A stretch of DNA of 64,000 nt, from NCBI RefSeq assembly GCF_000423565.1, contig NZ_AUIF01000036.1:1-64000 (forward strand). The letters are read 5' to 3'. A program made the translations under genes and the position numbers. The notes below the pieces were generated by a model. It was not told the DNA's origin. It ran no database searches and saw only the letters and a program-made list of their open reading frames with translations. Shown piece by piece: positions 60,676 to 64,000 of this stretch; the stretch's first letter is position 1, and each line of letters begins with the position of its first letter. This DNA is from Runella zeae DSM 19591. GTDB taxonomy: Bacteria > Bacteroidota > Bacteroidia > Cytophagales > Spirosomataceae.

Positions 60676-61013
60676 GAATTTGAGCCATTCCGAATAAGGA
60701 ATAGTCATTGTAGCTATCCTTTTACGAATATCAGTCGCTTCTCTCTTGAATCATGCGTATGTTTGACTTCTCCGCAGTCCTTGGTGGGAATCTGAAAACT
60801 TCATTCTACAAAAGCTAAGCTTCTTCGAAGCCATTTTTTCATAACAGCATTCTAACTCGGAGAGGCTCAAAGTTTGCGGTTAACAAATTCTCAAAAAAAA
60901 TAAACGACTTCGGAGAAGTCAAACATAAACCTTTTGGCCAGCAATTTTTGAGCTTCTATTTGGTATTTAGGTGTTACATCCTCAAATATTTGGAATAACT
61001 CAAATTCTTAATG
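60676..61013. other. Intergenic region containing an inverted-end element
   Basis: 338 bp without a gene. It is mostly taken up by the element at 60758-60927. A short hairpin GCTTC-TTC-GAAGC followed by CATTTTTT at 60819-60838 could terminate the zinc-finger gene transcript. Confidence 0.7.
60758..60927. mobile_element. 170-bp MITE/REP-like element with 22-bp inverted ends
   Basis: The left end TATGTTTGACTTCTCCG-C-AGTC (60758-60779) and the right end, read in reverse complement, TATGTTTGACTTCTCCG-A-AGTC (60906-60927) agree at 21 of 22 positions. The right arm also contains its own palindrome GACTTC-GGA-GAAGTC. The interior has no coding frame. No target duplication is obvious. It could be a miniature transposable element or an inverted pair of REP-type repeats. 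Confidence 0.55.
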
Positions 61014-61775
61014 TTAGTAGCCTTTGCTTTCTTTGACCTCGGGCAAAGGTGCTGTCACTACGCCAAAGCGCCGATAAGCATCTTCCATAATCACCGCCGT
61101 GGCACTCGCCCCCAAACGTTCCACACCCATTTCTTTTACTTTCAGTAGTCCATCAAGCGTACGAATCCCCCCGGCCGCTTTCACCAAAACACCTTCTCCT
61201 ACGTGGTCGAGCATGAGTTGTAAATCGGATAGCGTAGCCCCTTCATAGCTATACTTACCGTCAGAGCCCTTTACAAAACCATAACCCGTAGAGGTCTTCA
61301 CAAACTCCGCCTTGGCGTCGGTGCAGATTTTACAGAGTTGGGTTTTAAACTCATCTTCGGGCAAAAAATCATTCTCAAAAATCACCTTTAAAATAGCCCC
61401 GTGTTTGACGCACGCCGCTTTTACGGCTACGATTTCCTCCCGTACATACTCCCAATCTTTAGATAAAACTTTCCCGATATTGACAACCATATCTATTTCG
61501 ACTGCGCCATCTATGCACGCTTGCTCAGTCTCGGCTACTTTTATTTCCCGGCTGCTACTACCGTGCGGAAACCCCACTACTGTCCCCACCAATACATCGG
61601 AGCCTTTTAGGATGTCGGTAGCCATTTTGACGGCATAAGGTTTGATGCAAACGGAAGCTACATCATACTTGAGCGCCAATTCACATCCTTCTCTTAGCTC
61701 ATCATCTGTCAGCGTAGGATGAAGTAATGAATGGTCTATCATTTTGGCAATACTCTTGATCAAAGTCGTGTTCAT
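61014..61775 (-). CDS. deoC: Deoxyribose-phosphate aldolase
   Basis: 253 residues, normal size. It cleaves 2-deoxyribose-5-phosphate to glyceraldehyde-3-phosphate and acetaldehyde in the cytoplasm. Characteristic segments are KMIDHSLLHPTLTDDELREGCELA, GSDVLVGTVVGFPHGSS, AVEIDMVVNIGKV (the Asp of the active-site region), LKVIFENDFL and AEFVKTSTGYGF, whose Lys forms the Schiff base, then VKAAGGIRTLDGLL. It is 8 bases downstream of a GntR-family regulator on the same strand, so the regulator probably controls this gene and the message is shared. It links to nucleoside or deoxyribose breakdown, or to rare sugar breakdown, with ribokinase elsewhere in the window. Confidence 0.95.
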   Translation of the reverse strand: MNTTLIKSIAKMIDHSLLHPTLTDDELREGCELALKYDVASVCIKPYAVKMATDILKGSDVLVGTVVGFPHGSSSREIKVAETEQACIDGAVEIDMVVNIGKVLSKDWEYVREEIVAVKAACVKHGAILKVIFENDFLPEDEFKTQLCKICTDAKAEFVKTSTGYGFVKGSDGKYSYEGATLSDLQLMLDHVGEGVLVKAAGGIRTLDGLLKVKEMGVERLGASATAVIMEDAYRRFGVVTAPLPEVKESKGY

Positions 61776-61783
61776 TTTGTATT

Positions 61784-62500
61784 TTAGTTTAAAACGTTGC
61801 TAATGGAATAATGATCGGTATAGCAATACAATTTGCTATACACAAACAGCCCTGCTTGATTCGTAATATATTTTCTTTCAATGGCCAAAATAGGACTCCC
61901 CAGGGGGCATTTTAGTAAGTTTGATTGTATGGTTTCGGCTTGTATTGCCCGTAAACATTGCTCTAGATTTCGCATATCGACATTATACTTCACACTCAAA
62001 GTTTTGAACAAAGAACCATCTAGCAACTCACTTGACAGCAAAGACTCAAAACCTTCGATTGGTAAATAAGTGTACTCAAGCATCACAGGGACATCATTGG
62101 CACATCGTAGTCTTTTGAGCGTAAAATATTCTCCCCTTTCGGCCCTCGAAATACTTTCAAATACACCCTGTGGCCAAGGCAAAATAGCGGGTGGCTCTAC
62201 CACCAAAGTTCTGACTTCGTGGTCGGCACTACCTACTACTTCCGAAAACCCCTTGAAAGACAGCAAGCCCAATGATTGTCGTTCTGACTTTACAAAACTT
62301 CCTTTGCCATGTTTGCGCTCGATAAATCCCTCTTTTACAAGCTCATTTAAGGCCTGCCTTACGGTCATACGACTTGTATCAAATTGCATACACAAATCGT
62401 TTTCGGACGGAATAAGGCTTCCTGTTGGATAAATCCCTTCTTGAATCTGTTTTTTTACAAATTCTGAAATGATACTATAATGAGGTTTTGGGTTTGTCAT
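61784..62500 (-). CDS. GntR-family transcriptional regulator (HutC subfamily)
   Basis: 238 residues from ATG 62500. The winged helix-turn-helix is at about 5-72 (GSLIPSENDLCMQFDTSRMTVRQALNELVKEGF; HGKGSFV), with the standard GntR N-terminal signature. The UTRA ligand domain follows (VFESISRAERGEYFTLKRLRCANDVPVMLEYTYLP; PILAIERKYIT). HutC-type regulators sense a small metabolite, often a sugar phosphate. It is the first gene of a regulator-deoC operon. An ATG at 62521 would lie within the 32-bp palindrome and upstream of the predicted transcription start, so 62500 is preferred. The palindrome overlapping the promoter implies autoregulation. Confidence 0.92.
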   Translation of the reverse strand: MTNPKPHYSIISEFVKKQIQEGIYPTGSLIPSENDLCMQFDTSRMTVRQALNELVKEGFIERKHGKGSFVKSERQSLGLLSFKGFSEVVGSADHEVRTLVVEPPAILPWPQGVFESISRAERGEYFTLKRLRCANDVPVMLEYTYLPIEGFESLLSSELLDGSLFKTLSVKYNVDMRNLEQCLRAIQAETIQSNLLKCPLGSPILAIERKYITNQAGLFVYSKLYCYTDHYSISNVLN

Positions 62501-62503
62501 GCC

Positions 62504-62534
62504 CAAAAATAGTAAATTCATCTTGTATAGACAA
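62504..62534 (-). promoter_or_regulatory. Promoter of the GntR-deoC operon
   Basis: On the minus strand, TATTTTTG (62511-62504) matches the Bacteroidota -7 consensus TAnnTTTG, and TTG (62534-62532) lies 20 bases upstream as the -33 element. The expected transcription start would fall at or next to ATG 62500, so the message would be leaderless or almost so. The -33 element lies inside the palindrome. Confidence 0.6.
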
Positions 62535-62552
62535 GTACTTGTCTATACAAGA
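62521..62552. promoter_or_regulatory. 32-bp perfect palindrome, probable double GntR/HutC operator
   Basis: The arms TCTTGTATAGACAAGT and ACTTGTCTATACAAGA are exact reverse complements meeting with no spacer. Each arm contains one 8-mer matching the HutC-type pattern GTnTAnAC: GTATAGAC and GTCTATAC. So the site is two operators side by side. It overlaps the promoter of the regulator operon and lies 85 bp from the sigma factor start, so it might control both. Confidence 0.85.
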
Positions 62553-62601
62553 ATCAAAAGCAGATTATGTAAATTAAATCTCCATAAAGTATTATTTTCT
62601 C

Positions 62602-62609
62602 TAAATTTG
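62602..62609 (+). promoter_or_regulatory. -7 promoter box of the ECF sigma gene
   Basis: TAAATTTG matches TAnnTTTG exactly and is 27 bases upstream of GTG 62637. No clear -33 TTG is seen at the right spacing, so support is partial. Confidence 0.45.
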
Positions 62610-62636
62610 TTGAAATATCCCTAAAAAACATTTAGA

Positions 62637-63224
62637 GTGAAATCAAACTTTGAAACCGACGAGCGCCTTTGGCAAGCTACTAGACTTGGTAGCGAACTTG
62701 CCTTTGAAGCGCTTTATCGTCGTTATTTTCAAATTTTGGTAAGCTATGGCAAACGCATTCATCCCAATGAAGAAATGGTGAATGATGCCATTCAGGATTT
62801 ATTTATTGATATTTGGCGCACCCGTCTCTCCCTAGGACAAGCTCAATCGGTAAAATTTTACCTCATGAGCTCTCTACGCCGTCGCATTTTACGTGCGCTC
62901 AAGGCTGATTTATCTTCCTTAGAAGAATGGGAAGAGCTTCCCGAGCAAATTTTGCCTGTGGAAGATTCACCCGAAACGCTTTTTGCAGCAGAAGAAGAAA
63001 ATGCGCTTCAAAATGAAAAATTGAACAAATGGCTCGAACAACTTCCGCCGCGTCAATATGAAGCATTGTTGCTACGCTACTTCCACAATTTTGAGTATGC
63101 AGAAATCGCGGGTATTTTAAATATCAAAGAACAAACCGCTCGTAACCTTGTTCAGAAAGCGCTTTTTATTCTTCGAAAACTTGCCATTGTGCTGATAATC
63201 ATCATTTTAGAATTTATTTTTTAA
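62637..63224 (+). CDS. ECF RNA polymerase sigma factor
   Basis: 195 residues starting at GTG 62637; no upstream ATG is available and the next Met is residue 47. Region 2 is AFEALYRRYFQILVSYGKRI..EEMVNDAIQDLFIDIWRTR and region 4 is LPPRQYEALLLRYFHNFEYAEIAGILNIKEQTARNLVQKAL. No region 3, as usual for ECF factors. The last 14 residues (182-195) are strongly hydrophobic (LAIVLIIIILEFIF), which is unusual for a cytoplasmic sigma factor and could anchor it to the membrane. The FecR-type anti-sigma gene follows after 90 bases, and together they usually control a SusC/SusD pair just downstream. Confidence 0.92.
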   Translation: MKSNFETDERLWQATRLGSELAFEALYRRYFQILVSYGKRIHPNEEMVNDAIQDLFIDIWRTRLSLGQAQSVKFYLMSSLRRRILRALKADLSSLEEWEELPEQILPVEDSPETLFAAEEENALQNEKLNKWLEQLPPRQYEALLLRYFHNFEYAEIAGILNIKEQTARNLVQKALFILRKLAIVLIIIILEFIF

Positions 63225-63314
63225 AATTTTAAAAAATAAATCTCTTTTAGAAGGTTGAAATCTGCGCTTTTCGGCTCTCTACTAAAAAAGAGCACGAATT
63301 GTATATCAATCAGC

Positions 63315-64000
63315 ATGAACTATCCACACCACTCTGCGAGCGATTTTATGGAAGATACTCATTTTCGTCAATGGGTATATGAACCAGATGCCGACTCCGA
63401 TTCTTTTTGGGAAGAATACCAACAAAAATATCCCGAAAAGAAACAGGAGTTGGCTATTGCTCGTCAGCTTTTGTTGAACCTCCAACAACAAGTCCAAAGT
63501 GGTTTTTCGACGAACGCGGCAGAAGATGCCGTTTTTCAAAATATTCAACAAGAAATAGAATCAAAACCTACCGTTTCTGCGCAGCTATTCCCTCATTGGG
63601 TACGGTGGGCAGCCGCGGCGGCGGTGGTTTTGTTGGGTATGACGTGGATATTTTGGAGTCAAAAACCCACTCATTACTTAAGTTATGAAATAAATCGTCA
63701 ACAGTCCAAAAACGCTCTGGTCGAAAAAACAAATCATACGTCTAAGCCTTTTGTGGTAAGCCTAGCCGACGGAAGTTCTGTTTTGCTTTCTCCCCAAAGT
63801 AAAATTAGCTATTCCGAAGATTTTGATGCCGGAGACAAAAGAGAGGTTTTCTTGAGCGGCGAAGCATTTTTTGAAGTGGCCAAAAACGCCCAAAAACCTT
63901 TTTATGTATACGCAAATGAGTTAGTTACCAAGGTGTTGGGGACTAGTTTCAACGTTAGGGCTTTTTCAGAAGACAAAAATGTGGTAGTAAAAGTACGCAC
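63315..64000 (+). CDS. FecR-family anti-sigma factor, partial
   Basis: The first 228 codons are present; the window ends inside the gene. The N-terminal cytoplasmic region (MEDTHFRQWVYEPDADSDSFWEEY) is the sigma-binding part of the family. A membrane helix (WVRWAAAAAVVLLGMTWIFW) lies at about residues 95-115. The periplasmic FecR domain follows: VVSLADGSSVLLSPQSKISYSEDF, REVFLSGEAFFEVAKNAQKPFYVYANELVTKVLGTSFNVRAF. It holds the upstream sigma factor until a signal from an outer-membrane SusC receptor arrives. The target operon is beyond the window. Confidence 0.93.
   Translation, partial: MNYPHHSASDFMEDTHFRQWVYEPDADSDSFWEEYQQKYPEKKQELAIARQLLLNLQQQVQSGFSTNAAEDAVFQNIQQEIESKPTVSAQLFPHWVRWAAAAAVVLLGMTWIFWSQKPTHYLSYEINRQQSKNALVEKTNHTSKPFVVSLADGSSVLLSPQSKISYSEDFDAGDKREVFLSGEAFFEVAKNAQKPFYVYANELVTKVLGTSFNVRAFSEDKNVVVKVR

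Overview
The window looks like a chromosomal segment of a free-living Bacteroidota bacterium, most likely of the order Cytophagales (Runella/Emticicia/Spirosoma-like). This is an inference from gene content: three SusC/SusD-type or carboxypeptidase-regulatory TonB receptors, an ECF sigma/FecR pair, a Reg_prop sensor kinase, 3-keto-disaccharide hydrolase and cytochrome c/HEAT dehydrogenase genes, secreted RHS proteins, and matches to the Bacteroidota -7 promoter box TAnnTTTG. No rRNA, tRNA, CRISPR array or intact insertion sequence was seen. The window opens inside a STAS gene and closes inside a FecR gene.

Region 1 (1-15958, all + strand, tightly packed) is a signalling block. It has the tail of a STAS anti-anti-sigma protein, an RsbW-like ATPase, an nSTAND ATPase-WD40 membrane protein, a TonB receptor with a helical N-terminal domain, a GNAT acetyltransferase, a nucleotide-transporter-like protein with HEAT repeats and a cyclic-nucleotide-binding domain, two histidine kinases and a receiver-PP2C (SpoIIE) phosphatase. 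STAS, RsbW and PP2C together are the three parts of a partner switch. The large kinase has Asp where the phosphoacceptor His should be, while the small kinase next to it has the His.

Region 2 (16030-24265) is a carbohydrate block: an SGNH hydrolase facing ribokinase, a secreted TIM-barrel isomerase and a SusC/SusD pair, with hairpin terminators between the minus-strand genes.

Region 3 (24266-40915) looks like a sulfur-compound island. The + arm carries a TonB receptor, an ACT-domain protein, a TauE/SafE exporter, a broken sterol desaturase and a cysteine-free redoxin. The - arm reads SusC, SusD, two DoxX-like membrane proteins sharing an extra C-terminal domain, cytochrome SoxD, molybdoenzyme SoxC and a flavin oxidoreductase. 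The natural reading is import of an organosulfur compound, sulfite oxidation by SoxCD and sulfite export. The substrate is not known.

Region 4 (41751-46745) has a propeller-HEAT-cytochrome c dehydrogenase, a 3-keto-disaccharide hydrolase and an outer-membrane porin.

Region 5 (46943-58917) is accessory surface and conflict DNA: an N-terminally truncated RHS protein ending in a GIY-YIG nuclease toxin, an adjacent Imm26-like immunity gene, a second RHS-type secreted protein, a secreted leucine-rich-repeat protein, a DUF4097-like protein and a secreted repeat protein that seems cut short.

Region 6 (59286-64000) returns to household genes: a sterol desaturase, a small zinc-finger protein, a 170-bp element with inverted ends, DeoC with a GntR/HutC-type regulator whose promoter lies in a 32-bp perfect palindrome, and an ECF sigma/anti-sigma pair running off the end.
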